64,000 bases of DNA from JAVJSU01 sp040219275 (GCA_040219275.1 JAVJSU010000048.1:1-64000); one strand, 5' to 3'; counted from the stretch's first letter, positions 9,626 through 18,783 are shown. Numbers and translations: made by a program. Notes: generated by a model not told the origin, from the sequence alone.

Positions 9626-9658
9626 AAAAAAAGACCCCATCCCGTGTGAGATGAGGTC
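9626..9658 (-). terminator. glpK terminator
   Basis: On the minus strand GACCTCATC pairs with GATGGGGTC (one mismatch) and is followed by seven T. It lies about ten bases after the glpK stop codon. Confidence 0.8.
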
Positions 9659-9668
9659 GTGACTTCGT

Positions 9669-11159
9669 CTAATCCTGTTCCCAGTGTTGGGCGCGTTCGA
9701 CGGCGCGTTGCCAGCCCGCATAGAGAGAATCGCGCTGATCTTTCGACATGCCCGGCTCGAAGGTCGCATCCACCGCCCATTGACTCGTGAGTTCGTCCTG
9801 ACCCGCCCAGAAGCCTACCGCCAAGCCCGCCAGATACGCCGCACCGAGCGCGGTTGTTTCCGTCACGGCGGGGCGCTGAACCGTTACGCCAAGAATATCC
9901 GCCTGAAATTGCATTAAGAAGTCGTTCGAGGTCGCGCCACCATCCACGCGCAAAGTTTCCAGCGGGATGCCACTATCCGCCTGCATCGCGGAGACGACAT
10001 CACGGGTTTGATAGGCGATACTTTCCAGCGTGGCGCGGACGATATGGGCGCGATTGCTCCCCCGCGTTAAGCCGAGAATTGCGCCGCGTGCGTATTGATC
10101 CCAATAGGGCGCACCCAAACCCACGAACGCCGGAACGACATACACGCCACCCGTACCGTCAACACTTTTAGCGATGGCTTCGGTTTCGCTGGCTTTGTCG
10201 ATTAATTTCATCTCGTCGCGCAACCATTGAATCGCCGCGCCTGCGATGAAAATACTGCCTTCCAGCGCATATTGGGTGTGTCCATCGTCGCCGATTTTCC
10301 ACGCAACCGTCGTCAGCAAATTATTCTTCGACGCGACGGGTTCGCTTCCGGTATTCATCAGCATAAAACAGCCCGTGCCGTAGGTGTTTTTGCCCATGCC
10401 TTTTTCAAACGCCACCTGCCCGAAAGTCGCCGCCTGTTGATCGCCTGCCATGCCTGCGATGGGGATGGCTTTGCCGAATAGCGACGGCTCGGTATCGCCA
10501 TACACCATACTGCTCGGCGAGACCTGCGGTAACATCGAAATCGGGATATTCAGGCGTTTGGTGATGGTCGTCGACCACCATTTTTTGTGGATGTCGTAGA
10601 GCATCGTCCGGCTGGCATTGCTGACATCGGTGATATGCAACGCGCCTCCGGTGAGCTTATACGCCAGAAACGAATCAATCGTGCCGAACGCCAATTTGCC
10701 AGCTTCAGCTTTTTCGCGTACACCGGGGACGTTATCCAGAATCCACGCGACTTTCGTACCGGAAAAATAAGCATCCGTGACCAAGCCCGTTTTCTCGGCG
10801 ATGGTTTTATCGAAGCCTTCTGCGCGGAGTTCATCGCAGAATTTCGCTGTGCGCCGATCTTGCCAGACGATGGCGTTATGAATCGCTTCGCCTGTTTCAC
10901 GATCCCAGACGACGGTGGTTTCGCGTTGATTGGTGATGCCGATGGCGGCGATATGTTCTGCGTCGTCGCCGATGACCTCTTGAGCGACCTTGAGTTGAGT
11001 CGCCCAGATTTCGTTCGGGTCATGTTCGACCCAGCCGGGTTTGGGGTAAATCTGCGTGAATTCCTGCTGTGCTACACGGACGATCTGCCCGGCGTGGTTG
11101 AACAGAATCGCACGGGATGAAGTCGTGCCTTGATCGAGTGAAAGAATGTATTTCGCCAT
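9669..11159 (-). CDS. glpK: Glycerol kinase
   Basis: A 496 aa FGGY-family kinase, normal length for GlpK, phosphorylating glycerol to sn-glycerol 3-phosphate with ATP in the cytoplasm. Visible motifs are the N-terminal phosphate-binding SLDQGTTSSRAILF, GWVEHDPNEIW, the catalytic Asp region PIAGMAGDQQAATFGQ, the FGGY signature area YVVPAFVGLGAPYWD, and the nucleotide-binding VDGGATSNDFLMQFQADI. No glpF, glpD or glpR is beside it, so glycerol uptake and oxidation are encoded elsewhere. The stop is TAG at 9669-9671. Its last 34 bp recur perfectly at 7198-7231, behind the next gene downstream on the same strand. Confidence 0.97.
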   Translation of the reverse strand: MAKYILSLDQGTTSSRAILFNHAGQIVRVAQQEFTQIYPKPGWVEHDPNEIWATQLKVAQEVIGDDAEHIAAIGITNQRETTVVWDRETGEAIHNAIVWQDRRTAKFCDELRAEGFDKTIAEKTGLVTDAYFSGTKVAWILDNVPGVREKAEAGKLAFGTIDSFLAYKLTGGALHITDVSNASRTMLYDIHKKWWSTTITKRLNIPISMLPQVSPSSMVYGDTEPSLFGKAIPIAGMAGDQQAATFGQVAFEKGMGKNTYGTGCFMLMNTGSEPVASKNNLLTTVAWKIGDDGHTQYALEGSIFIAGAAIQWLRDEMKLIDKASETEAIAKSVDGTGGVYVVPAFVGLGAPYWDQYARGAILGLTRGSNRAHIVRATLESIAYQTRDVVSAMQADSGIPLETLRVDGGATSNDFLMQFQADILGVTVQRPAVTETTALGAAYLAGLAVGFWAGQDELTSQWAVDATFEPGMSKDQRDSLYAGWQRAVERAQHWEQD

Positions 11160-11254
11160 AAGTCGTATTCCTGAAAAATGTTTTTAAACAAGCTAGTGTG
11201 ATATTAAATCGAATAGGGAGGAGATGCAAAGGAAAAGTATCAAGGTGAGAAAAC

Positions 11255-11323
11255 AACAAAGGACACGCAGAGAGATTCTAAACGCAGAGACGCAGAGAGC
11301 GCAAAGGAACGCGGAGAGATTTT
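11255..11323 (+). repeat. CGCAGAGA-type dispersed repeat
   Basis: Degenerate runs of ACGCAGAGA and GCGCAAAGGA. The same theme occurs at 40204-40250 and, in altered form, at 36680-36733. It lies in the gap between glpK and the next minus-strand gene, just beyond that gene's stop. Confidence 0.6.
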
Positions 11324-11890
11324 CTAAAGTGAGGGAAAACGCTTATTCGGAGGTTCGCTCCTACGTTTTTGAACATCAATGCTGGAGTTATTTGCTACAG
11401 AGATAACACTGATTTTTCGATCTGAGTTTGGTTCAAGCTCTTCAACGTTAACACGCACTCTAGAAGATGGAATCCATAAAGATGTGAGTTCTGTGATACT
11501 GTAATTCTGCTCATAAACTACTAGACTGTGGTCAAGTACAAATTGAGCGAACTCTGTAAGGGTGATTTGTGCGGCAAAACTGAGCCAAGTGCTATCTAAA
11601 TTTTGAGGTAATTTGAGTGGCTTCCAAAACTCGAATTGAATGACGTTGAGACGTTCGGTTTCTTTATTAAATAGTACCTCCATACACCCATAATTATCAC
11701 CGATACCTCTAAAATTACGCTTTTGTAAGGCGATTTGCTCCTGCAATTTGGCTTCATCCGTCGCGTGGTCGGGATACCCAAGATAATCAATCACTTCACG
11801 GAACGTCATTCCCAAACGAAGTTCATTCAATTGCCCTGTGGAGAGTAATTTCGCGAAGGATTGTTTAGGTATGTTTTCTACGTCGTTCAT
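11324..11890 (-). CDS. Hypothetical protein, operon with DUF5995 gene
   Basis: A 188 aa soluble protein I do not recognise with confidence. The segment LRLGMTFREVIDYLGYP resembles the G-M-x-x-x-E-V-x-x-x-L-G-x-P motif seen in several small bacterial families (for example SmpA-like and immunity-like proteins). This is followed by GCMEVLFN and NVIQFEFW strands. It has no signal peptide. Its ATG follows the TAA of the DUF5995 gene directly (TAAATG), so the two are co-transcribed and possibly translationally coupled. Base composition is lower in GC than its partner. The last residues (RRSEPPNKRF) run up against a CGCAGAGA repeat and may be a non-native tail. Confidence 0.6.
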   Translation of the reverse strand: MNDVENIPKQSFAKLLSTGQLNELRLGMTFREVIDYLGYPDHATDEAKLQEQIALQKRNFRGIGDNYGCMEVLFNKETERLNVIQFEFWKPLKLPQNLDSTWLSFAAQITLTEFAQFVLDHSLVVYEQNYSITELTSLWIPSSRVRVNVEELEPNSDRKISVISVANNSSIDVQKRRSEPPNKRFPSL

Positions 11891-12655
11891 TTAATCCTCC
11901 CCAACCAGCGCCTGAATGACCTTGCCGACGTTGCGTTTCTCGAACAGGCTAATCACGAACACGTAGAAGCTCACCGGAAACGACGGCTGATACATCGCCA
12001 TGCTATAGCGCGCAACGGTGCGATCCCGCGATTTGATCGCCGCCGCGCACGATGCCGGAGTCGTGCAGGTCAGTTGCTCCGCGAATGCCCATGCTGTGTC
12101 CCGCGCAATCTTCATATTATAAGTGACCAGCGCCGTGTCGCTCTCACCCCCCAGCCGATCCAAAAAACCGATATACGGGGAAATCGCGCCGATTTTTGCC
12201 TGCACACCGCCCGTTAATTCCGCGAGGATGTCGTTCAGTGTGTCGAAATCGCGCCGGAGCGACTCGTCGAGCGTTCCGCCGGAGACTTCCGAGACCGCCA
12301 CGCCCAGATCAAGCCCGATGTGCGCGTTCATGCCGAGGAGCAAATGTTGTAGCACCAGCGCCCACCTGCTTTTACAGGCACGGAACGCCACTTCCCAGCA
12401 TAGCGAGAGATGCTCATCGTTATTATGGAACGCCTGCCACGCATCAAAATAACGGTTGGCGAAAATCACATCCAATTTTTCCATGCGGGCGTTGTCTTCA
12501 AATAATCCGGCTTCACACCGCTCCTGCACGGTGAGCGTCACGAGCTTATACAACACCGCGAAATAGGCTTCACGGCGGTTTTCTGTTTTTGAGATGTCGA
12601 TGATGGTATCGAGGTTAGCAATTACTTCTTCGAGGGTGTTGGCACGTTCGATCAC
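11891..12655 (-). CDS. DUF5995 family protein
   Basis: A 254 aa all-helical cytoplasmic protein. The family signature is clear: FANRYFDAWQAF, then VLQHLLLGMNAHIGLDLGVAV with its conserved His, and RRDFDTLNDILAEL. DUF5995 members have no established reaction. The conserved N-A-H-I and other histidines could bind a metal (inference). First gene of a two-gene unit with the 188 aa hypothetical. The upstream 140 bp contains no other gene. Confidence 0.8.
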   Translation of the reverse strand: MIERANTLEEVIANLDTIIDISKTENRREAYFAVLYKLVTLTVQERCEAGLFEDNARMEKLDVIFANRYFDAWQAFHNNDEHLSLCWEVAFRACKSRWALVLQHLLLGMNAHIGLDLGVAVSEVSGGTLDESLRRDFDTLNDILAELTGGVQAKIGAISPYIGFLDRLGGESDTALVTYNMKIARDTAWAFAEQLTCTTPASCAAAIKSRDRTVARYSMAMYQPSFPVSFYVFVISLFEKRNVGKVIQALVGED

Positions 12656-12798
12656 GTTTGGGTGTACCTGTATTCTTGTTTACATCCTATCCTGTAGTCT
12701 ATAGTATAGTCAGCGCGAGTGACAGACCCCATCGCTAAACAGGACGCTCACAACTCGTCTACGATAGTAATGAGTTTTGAAAATTGAGGCATATTCGG

Positions 12799-13734
12799 AT
12801 GAAAAAATGTGGTTTGATGCTGATTTTACTGCTGATGTTGATGCTTCCCGTGATGCCGTCCACACTGGCGCAGGATGACGATGCGCTTACAGACGAAGAC
12901 CTCGCGCTGATTGAGTATGTGTCGGATAGTTTCGATAAACTCACGGCGATGAACAGTGTCTATACATCCGGTACAGGCTCGGCTAGTAGCAATATACGTA
13001 CCGAACGGGAATCCTTCCGGTTAGAAGGGACAGTGGATTTTTCAGGATGGACGCTATTTGAAGATCAGGTTGCCTATGCCCTGAATCTGAACTTTTCATC
13101 AGAATCTACGATGTTTTTGTCCGCCGGTCAAAGGTTTGATATGACAATTCTGACAACGCTACGTTGGGTTGATGATGTACTCTACATGCGTATGGTCGAC
13201 GATGCCTCTGAAACCATAACGCCACAGTCATTGTTGAATGATTGGATTGATCTCACGAATAGCGATGAGATATTTTTCAGTTCAGGAAACCTACCAATGT
13301 TGGATCTCATGCTCCATGCCGGGATGGGAAACATCTACAATGAGACTTCGATAAGCCACATCAACGAACTACCGCAGGAAATTCTGGACAACGGAATTGA
13401 GGCACGCGTTTTCTCCGTTGAACTGGATGCCAGTGCAGTTGCAACAGATGATTCAATGATTCGTGTCTCGGAAGGTTTTAACATAAACACCATCATTGTT
13501 GAGGAACTGAGTCTGCTTGAAAAGTTGATGGAAGGTGCAACTTACACTACAACCCTCTGGGTGAATACGGACACCGATATTGTGGAGCAGGTCGAGACGG
13601 ACTTGCAGTATGCAACTGTCTCTGATGTTGGCGGAAACATACTTGAAGATGAGAGCCAATCGCTCTATTTGCTGAGGTATTCTCACTTCAACGAAGCATT
13701 TGAAATCACCGCGCCGGATTTAGACGACCAATAA
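12799..13734 (+). CDS. Secreted paralogue 1 (LppX/DUF6612-like)
   Basis: A 311 aa exported protein. The signal peptide ends near PSTLAQDDD, and the mature part is acidic and beta-rich. The C-terminus (YSHFNEAFEITAPDL) resembles the last strand of LppX/LprG-type or DUF6612 lipoprotein folds, which bind hydrophobic ligands, but no lipobox Cys is present. ATG 12799 is chosen over TTG 12784. The gene 15 bp downstream is a paralogue. About 100 bp covering signal peptide and mature N-terminus is nearly identical in the two (about six differences), while the rest has diverged strongly. Confidence 0.65.
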   Translation: MKKCGLMLILLLMLMLPVMPSTLAQDDDALTDEDLALIEYVSDSFDKLTAMNSVYTSGTGSASSNIRTERESFRLEGTVDFSGWTLFEDQVAYALNLNFSSESTMFLSAGQRFDMTILTTLRWVDDVLYMRMVDDASETITPQSLLNDWIDLTNSDEIFFSSGNLPMLDLMLHAGMGNIYNETSISHINELPQEILDNGIEARVFSVELDASAVATDDSMIRVSEGFNINTIIVEELSLLEKLMEGATYTTTLWVNTDTDIVEQVETDLQYATVSDVGGNILEDESQSLYLLRYSHFNEAFEITAPDLDDQ

Positions 13735-13749
13735 GGGGTAAATTAAGCC

Positions 13750-14682
13750 ATGACATATCGTTTGATGCTGGTTTTACTGCTGATGTTGATGCCTCCGGTG
13801 ATGCCGTCCACACTGGCACAGGATGACGATGCGCTTACAGACGAAGACCTCGAGCTGATTGCGTATGTGTCGGATAGTTTTACCAACCTTCTGCAAATGA
13901 GTAGCGTCACGATTGAAGGTTCACTAAATTTTCTTACGGAGTTTCAGTCAGACGAGCAAAGCATTCTACAATCCGTAGATTCCGAGCTGATGTATAACCT
14001 GCTTTTAGAGGATGCTAGGATTTTAGCACTACAAATGACTAGCGTACAGGAAGCAGAATCGCGAGTAGAACCGGGGCTGGATACAACGCTCAACCTCTCT
14101 ATGGAGTTACGCTTCGTGGATGGTGTTAGCTACCTGCGTATCTATGATTTGCCTCTGTTGCTTGCGATCTTTTTATCGGATGATTGGATCAATTTGAACG
14201 AGGATGATGGGTATCCTCCGGAGCTGGAGGTGTTCAGTTCGGAGCAATTGGACTTTCTTGCAAGTATCGGAGGATTGGGTAACTATTACACAGAGCGCAC
14301 CGTGACGAGCATTGAAGAACGTCCAGAAGAAACACTTGAAGATGGTACGACAACCCGTGTTTTTTCGGTTGAGGTCGATCCGACTCAGGCATTTTCAGGC
14401 TTAGAAGAAACCTTGAGGATTACGCTGGGGTTATCCGAATATTCAGTAGGACCGGTTCGGTTCAAGTATGTAATTCTTCCAACGATGACTTTCAATGCGG
14501 TCATATGGGTTGATTCGGCAACTGACCTTGTCGCTCAGGTTCAGGTCGAATGGGAGATCGACAGCGAATTAGAGAGTGTCGATGCGCCTCCCGCCGATTT
14601 TCACTTCGTGTTATCTGCAATTCTCGCCTACACCGACTTCAATGAAGAGGTGGAAATCATCGCGCCGGATTTAGGCGAATAA
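13750..14682 (+). CDS. Secreted paralogue 2 (LppX/DUF6612-like)
   Basis: A 310 aa exported protein that is a tandem duplicate of the preceding gene. It shares the signal peptide (LLMLMPPVMPSTLAQ), the acidic DDDALTDEDLELI stretch, the central DDWINL and RPEETLEDG motifs, and the C-terminal YTDFNEEVEIIAPDL. AAGGGG at 13732 supplies the ribosome binding site and overlaps the stop codon of the upstream gene, so the two form an operon. Function is unknown. Ligand carriage in the envelope is a fold-based guess. Confidence 0.65.
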   Translation: MTYRLMLVLLLMLMPPVMPSTLAQDDDALTDEDLELIAYVSDSFTNLLQMSSVTIEGSLNFLTEFQSDEQSILQSVDSELMYNLLLEDARILALQMTSVQEAESRVEPGLDTTLNLSMELRFVDGVSYLRIYDLPLLLAIFLSDDWINLNEDDGYPPELEVFSSEQLDFLASIGGLGNYYTERTVTSIEERPEETLEDGTTTRVFSVEVDPTQAFSGLEETLRITLGLSEYSVGPVRFKYVILPTMTFNAVIWVDSATDLVAQVQVEWEIDSELESVDAPPADFHFVLSAILAYTDFNEEVEIIAPDLGE

Positions 14683-14688
14683 ACGAGC

Positions 14689-14727
14689 CCCTTCCCGCGC
14701 ATGTGTATCACGCAGGAAGGGTTTTTT
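14689..14727 (+). terminator. Rho-independent terminator
   Basis: CCTTCC-GC stem pairing with GC-GGAAGG, followed by six T. It closes the secreted paralogue operon. Confidence 0.85.
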
Positions 14728-14740
14728 CGTCATTTTCGAT

Positions 14741-15394
14741 CTATAGCGAGTGACTCGCCCACAGCAACCCGCGCCGGACGATTTCCCGCGCTTCCGGCAC
14801 ATCGAAATCCGCCAGTACATGCCCCAATGAACAATAAGACACCCGTGCTTTGCCCCATGTGCGCGTCCAGATAACCGGCATAACCGTGTTATTGATCCAC
14901 GCGACATGATCGGCATTAAAGGTGGTCGTCCCTAGCACGTCGTTGGACGGATCAACGTGCATATAATATTGCTCGGAGTGCATGGCAAAGTCGTTGATGC
15001 CCGCTGTGATGGGATGTTCGTGATTTGTGATCTGCACCGTGTAATCAATAATGTTGCCCGGATGCGCCACCCATTGCCCACCAACCATAAATTGATATTC
15101 GGTGCTCTCGCGGAACGAATCACCCATGCCACCGTGCCAGCCACCGATGCCGACTCCACTTTCCGCCGCAGTCAGAAGACCCTTGAGTTGCTCCGGTGTG
15201 ATTTTGCCCATCGTCCACATCGGCACGATCAAATCGAGTGTGCTGAGGGCTTCTGCATCCAATAGACTATCGAGCGTTTCGGAAACTTCTGTCTCGTAGC
15301 CCGCGTCCTGCAACAATCCCGCGAATAAATTTGCGGTTGCCTGCGGTTCATGCCCATCCCAACCACCCGCGAGAAATAATGCCTTTTTCGTCAT
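14741..15394 (-). CDS. ThuA-like domain protein
   Basis: A 217 aa cytoplasmic protein with the ThuA (type 1 glutamine amidotransferase-like) fold. Seen are KKALFLAGGWDGHEP at the N-terminus, LDLIVPMWTMGKIT, GVGIGGWHGGMGDSF in the nucleophile elbow position (no Cys, as in other ThuA proteins), ITNHEHPITAGI, and TRTWGKARVSYCSLGH. ThuA family members are linked to trehalose or other sugar use, and some act as 3-keto-glycoside-related enzymes, so a sugar-related role is possible. It runs in the same direction as the SnoaL and AraC genes upstream but is separated from them by a hairpin. Confidence 0.85.
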   Translation of the reverse strand: MTKKALFLAGGWDGHEPQATANLFAGLLQDAGYETEVSETLDSLLDAEALSTLDLIVPMWTMGKITPEQLKGLLTAAESGVGIGGWHGGMGDSFRESTEYQFMVGGQWVAHPGNIIDYTVQITNHEHPITAGINDFAMHSEQYYMHVDPSNDVLGTTTFNADHVAWINNTVMPVIWTRTWGKARVSYCSLGHVLADFDVPEAREIVRRGLLWASHSL

Positions 15395-15470
15395 GTAAAC
15401 ACTCTTTTCTTATGACAGTTATAGGTCACGATTGTACCGCATTTTGGGCGGATAGATCGCGCAGAATCAC

Positions 15471-15500
15471 AAGAGACTCCACGTACGGGAGTCTCTTTTT
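15471..15500. terminator. Strong hairpin, terminator
   Basis: A perfect 10 bp stem AAGAGACTCC/GGAGTCTCTT with a 7 nt loop. The T run is on the plus-strand side, yet it lies 30 bp past the stop of the minus-strand SnoaL gene. Direction is therefore uncertain. Confidence 0.6.
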
Positions 15501-15528
15501 GCCATGACCTTTAACTTGCAAACCGACC

Positions 15529-16440
15529 TTAGAACTTGCCGTTCTGGTTTACCCATTCTTCTTGCGGGGGGATCGGCGAGATTACGTCCCAATGCTCGAC
15601 AATCAGCCCATCTTCAAGACGGAACAGGTCGTAGAATGCGGTTGGAGTCGGGTTATCTGCATCACCAAACACCCCTTCAGAAGCGATCAGCACGAAATTA
15701 CCCTGTGCGACGACCAGATGAATCTGTGAGTAAGCGATCACCTGATTGTTTTCCGCCAGTGATTGTAGAAACGCGCCGAACCCTTCCAGTCCATCCGCCA
15801 CGGCGGGATTATGCTGGGTGTAGCTGGCAGGGTTGATGTATTGTGTGATGTCCAATTCAGGATCAGGTGTGACCAGAGCGCGGGTCACGAACTCGACGAC
15901 TTTTTCGCAATTCGCCTGTGTCCGGTCAAGACCGGTGATGGTGACGGAACCGTCCGTCTGGGTGTGTCCGCCGGGATTGGGTTCAGCCACTGGCATCAAA
16001 TTGTCCCAATGTTCGACGATTTGACCGTCTTCATCAAAGCGGAAAATATCGAAGCCGACAAGCTCGCCACCGAAGATTGGCAAGTTATAGCTGGTGTGCA
16101 GGGCGACCAAATTTCCCTGAACGAGCACACGGTGAAAATTGACTGATGACGCACCACCTTCTGCCGCCAAAGGGATTACACCGAGTAACCCGTCCAGACC
16201 ATCTGGCGCGGAGAGATTGTGCTGGATGTAGGTGTCTGCGCTGACAAATGTTTCTGCGGCGCTTATGTCTCCGCTTTGTAAGCCACCCAATACCATCATG
16301 GCACGAACACCCGCTGAGGGGGCGAGTTCGGGCGTATCTACAGTGTCACATAACGCCATATCGTTCATCTCCTGTGCGGAAACCGCAACTGTTAAGGATA
16401 AAAGTAAAGCAAGCAATACGAACCATCGGATGTAACGCAT
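15529..16440 (-). CDS. Secreted protein with two SnoaL-like domains
   Basis: A 303 aa exported protein. The signal peptide ends at AVSAQEM. Two tandem NTF2/SnoaL-like cone domains follow, each with the same phrases: YIQHNLSAPDGLDGL with FRFDEDGQIVEHWD, then YTQHNPAVADGLEGF with FRLEDGLIVEHWD. Single-domain SnoaL proteins of this type are predicted polyketide-cyclase or aldolase-like, and duplication within one secreted chain is less common. An AraC regulator lies about 90 bp upstream on the same strand and may control it. RNA ends near the hairpin at 15471. Confidence 0.8.
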   Translation of the reverse strand: MRYIRWFVLLALLLSLTVAVSAQEMNDMALCDTVDTPELAPSAGVRAMMVLGGLQSGDISAAETFVSADTYIQHNLSAPDGLDGLLGVIPLAAEGGASSVNFHRVLVQGNLVALHTSYNLPIFGGELVGFDIFRFDEDGQIVEHWDNLMPVAEPNPGGHTQTDGSVTITGLDRTQANCEKVVEFVTRALVTPDPELDITQYINPASYTQHNPAVADGLEGFGAFLQSLAENNQVIAYSQIHLVVAQGNFVLIASEGVFGDADNPTPTAFYDLFRLEDGLIVEHWDVISPIPPQEEWVNQNGKF

Positions 16441-16527
16441 GATTTTGACTGTCCTTTATTTTGAAATTTGGTGTGGTTGTGTATACACAGACATAGCGTA
16501 CTGTGGATGGTTGATGCTGATAAGAGA

Positions 16528-17418
16528 CTAGGTGCGGGGATGCTGGTACTTTTCGCGGATTGTCTCGCGAAAGTGTGACGGGGTTTGCTTTGTTTCGCGT
16601 TTGAAGAAGCGCGAGAAGTAGGACGGATCATCAAAATTCAACCGTAGCCCGATTTCCGCAATAGTTTGATCTGAGTGTATGAGCAGGCGTTTAGCTTCCA
16701 GAATAATCCGCCGATTCAACAATTGGATGGGGGTTGTGCCTAAATGCTGGCGGGCAATATCGCGCAAATGTCCTGATGTGATGCCTAACATGCCGGCGTA
16801 TTGTTGCAGATTCTGCTCTTGACGGAAGTGAATATCCACCAATTGTAGGTAACGCGTCAGGAGTCGTTCGCCTGCCGAAGCCCCTAACGCAACGTTCAAA
16901 TTTGTGTAATGACGCTGGGCATGAACGAGCAAAATGGGCAACAAACACTGAAGCATCGTGAAGCGTCCAACGTTCTTACCGGTGTATTCATCCAGCATGT
17001 GTTCACAAAGTCCGGTAAACGTAGGGGCGTTCTGGTCATCTACGTGGATATAAGATTGCTGTTGGGTGTGATGATAAAATTCGAAACTTTGGAGGGTAAT
17101 ATGCTCTAAAAGGTTGGTTGCAAGGAAATCTTGCGTGAAAAGCAGGGTATAGCCAGTAACTTCATGCAGATGTTCCCAGAAGGTAGTTTGCCCCGGTGCG
17201 ATGAAATAGAGTGTATTCGGGACAATCGCCAGCGCCTCAAGATCAATGTAATGGATGCCACTACCGCTCGTGATCCAAAAAATGACATAGAAGGTGTTCC
17301 TGCGCGGGTACGGCTCTGTTGCGACGGCGGGCAACGCTTCAAAACGCATAATCTCAAAGGGGATGTCCGCTAATCGGTCTGATTTAAATTGATATATCGG
17401 AATAGGTGAGTCTGTCAA
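16528..17418 (-). CDS. AraC-family transcriptional regulator
   Basis: A 296 aa protein. The N-terminal cupin-like sensor covers about residues 1-160 (FYVIFWITSGSGIHYIDLE, FIAPGQTTFW). The C-terminal double HTH covers about 190-290, with LGITSGHLRDIARQHLGTTP and the family signature IAEIGLRLNFDDPSYFSRFFKRETKQTPSHFR. The start is a TTG at 17418 with AGG eight bases upstream, and no ATG gives the full sensor. The likely target is the double SnoaL gene directly downstream, though this is inference from position. Confidence 0.92.
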   Translation of the reverse strand: MTDSPIPIYQFKSDRLADIPFEIMRFEALPAVATEPYPRRNTFYVIFWITSGSGIHYIDLEALAIVPNTLYFIAPGQTTFWEHLHEVTGYTLLFTQDFLATNLLEHITLQSFEFYHHTQQQSYIHVDDQNAPTFTGLCEHMLDEYTGKNVGRFTMLQCLLPILLVHAQRHYTNLNVALGASAGERLLTRYLQLVDIHFRQEQNLQQYAGMLGITSGHLRDIARQHLGTTPIQLLNRRIILEAKRLLIHSDQTIAEIGLRLNFDDPSYFSRFFKRETKQTPSHFRETIREKYQHPRT

Positions 17419-17606
17419 CGTTGATACCTACAGGAAGCCTTTGCACAGGAATTCATTGTACCGCATCCGCCAACTTTCCCCGTACACCCTTCACTTAACA
17501 AAGTCGCAACTTGCAGGACTGCCCACGCAATAGCATAATAATAGACTGCATAAACTAAACAATACACCTTTTGACGACAACGATACGACAACAGGAGACA
17601 CCCCAT

Positions 17607-18665
17607 TTGAGTCGTTTTCTAAGAATATTCGCTCTGGCGACACTCATGTTCGCCGTGCTTACTGCCTGTGGTGGCGGGGATAGCGCCAGCACTACTGATA
17701 GCGGTGATGCGCCGGAAGCCATCGCCACCCAACCCGTTTCTGATCCCGTCGATACCGTCGATAGTGGTACGCCGATAGTTGATCCGGCAGAGGATGCCAC
17801 ACCCACGCCGGAAAACTTTGACGCGGATAGTCAGGCGGTCAACGCGCAGGTGCAACAGGCTGTCGCCAATGCCACCGCGCCGGAACCACAAATTCCAATC
17901 AACGCCGCCGGACAGGAAGTGCTGGCACGCGTCAATGGAGAGGACATTACCCGCGCACAATTTGAGGGTGAATTTGCCCGCAGACAGGCGCAATCCGATG
18001 CGGCAGACCTGAACGCGCTGGCGGCAACCGTCATGGATACACTGATCGAACAAACGCTGATCCGGCAAGCGGCGGCAAATCTAAGCCTCAGCATTCCGCC
18101 GGAAGAAATCGAAGCGGAAGTCGCCGCCAACCGTGAAATGATCGGTGGCGAAGACGCATGGCAAGCGTGGCTCATCACCAACGGGTATACTGAAGCAGAA
18201 TATCGTGCGGAAATTTTGCCAAATTCACTGCTCACGCCTTTAGTCGTCGGCGCTGTGACGCAAATCCCGCAAAATGTTAACGAAGTCCGCGCCCGTCATA
18301 TTCTCGTCAGTACAGAAGCCGAAGCGCGGGATGTATTGACCCGTTTGCAAGCCGGTGAAGATTTCGTCGCACTCGCCGCGGAGGTCAGCAATGATGTGAC
18401 CACGCGCAATCAAGGCGGTGATCTGGGCTGGTTTATCGCGGAGACACTGACCACGCCGGAATTGGCACGGGTGGCGTTACAATTGCAACCGGGGCAGGTT
18501 GCCGGACCGGTGACGACCATTCTCGGTTATCATATTATTCAGACGCTGGAAATAAACGAGCGTCAGGCAGAACCCGCCGAGCAGGCGCAGATTATCCAGA
18601 CGCAATTTGAATCGTGGCTGGATGAACAATATGCCAGCGCAACCATCGAACGCTTTTTGTATTAG
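17607..18665 (+). CDS. Parvulin-type peptidyl-prolyl isomerase lipoprotein (PrsA/SurA-like)
   Basis: A 352 aa exported foldase. The signal peptide has a lipobox LTAC followed by GGG. An acidic Thr-rich linker comes next, then a SurA-N-like helical part (VNGEDITRAQFEGEFARRQA). The parvulin domain is at about 225-330 with RARHILVSTEAEA, GEDFVALAAEVSND, GGDLGWF and GYHIIQTLEI. It catalyses cis-trans isomerisation of prolyl bonds in exported proteins. The start is taken as TTG 17607 because AGGAG at 17592 sits at the right distance, whereas a TTG at 17571 would add a polar extension before the signal peptide. It is monocistronic. Confidence 0.9.
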   Translation: MSRFLRIFALATLMFAVLTACGGGDSASTTDSGDAPEAIATQPVSDPVDTVDSGTPIVDPAEDATPTPENFDADSQAVNAQVQQAVANATAPEPQIPINAAGQEVLARVNGEDITRAQFEGEFARRQAQSDAADLNALAATVMDTLIEQTLIRQAAANLSLSIPPEEIEAEVAANREMIGGEDAWQAWLITNGYTEAEYRAEILPNSLLTPLVVGAVTQIPQNVNEVRARHILVSTEAEARDVLTRLQAGEDFVALAAEVSNDVTTRNQGGDLGWFIAETLTTPELARVALQLQPGQVAGPVTTILGYHIIQTLEINERQAEPAEQAQIIQTQFESWLDEQYASATIERFLY

Positions 18666-18783
18666 GCATCGTCAACGTTTGAAGATTGAAGCGAATCGTT
18701 AAGGTTGAAACGCACACAGATAATGCTACACTCTTGTGTTGTAATACAATCAGAATTAACCGATAACATCGAGGACATAGGGT

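Noticed and set aside
10587..11120. Plus-strand ORF of 177 codons inside glpK
   Set aside because: Antisense shadow of a highly conserved enzyme.
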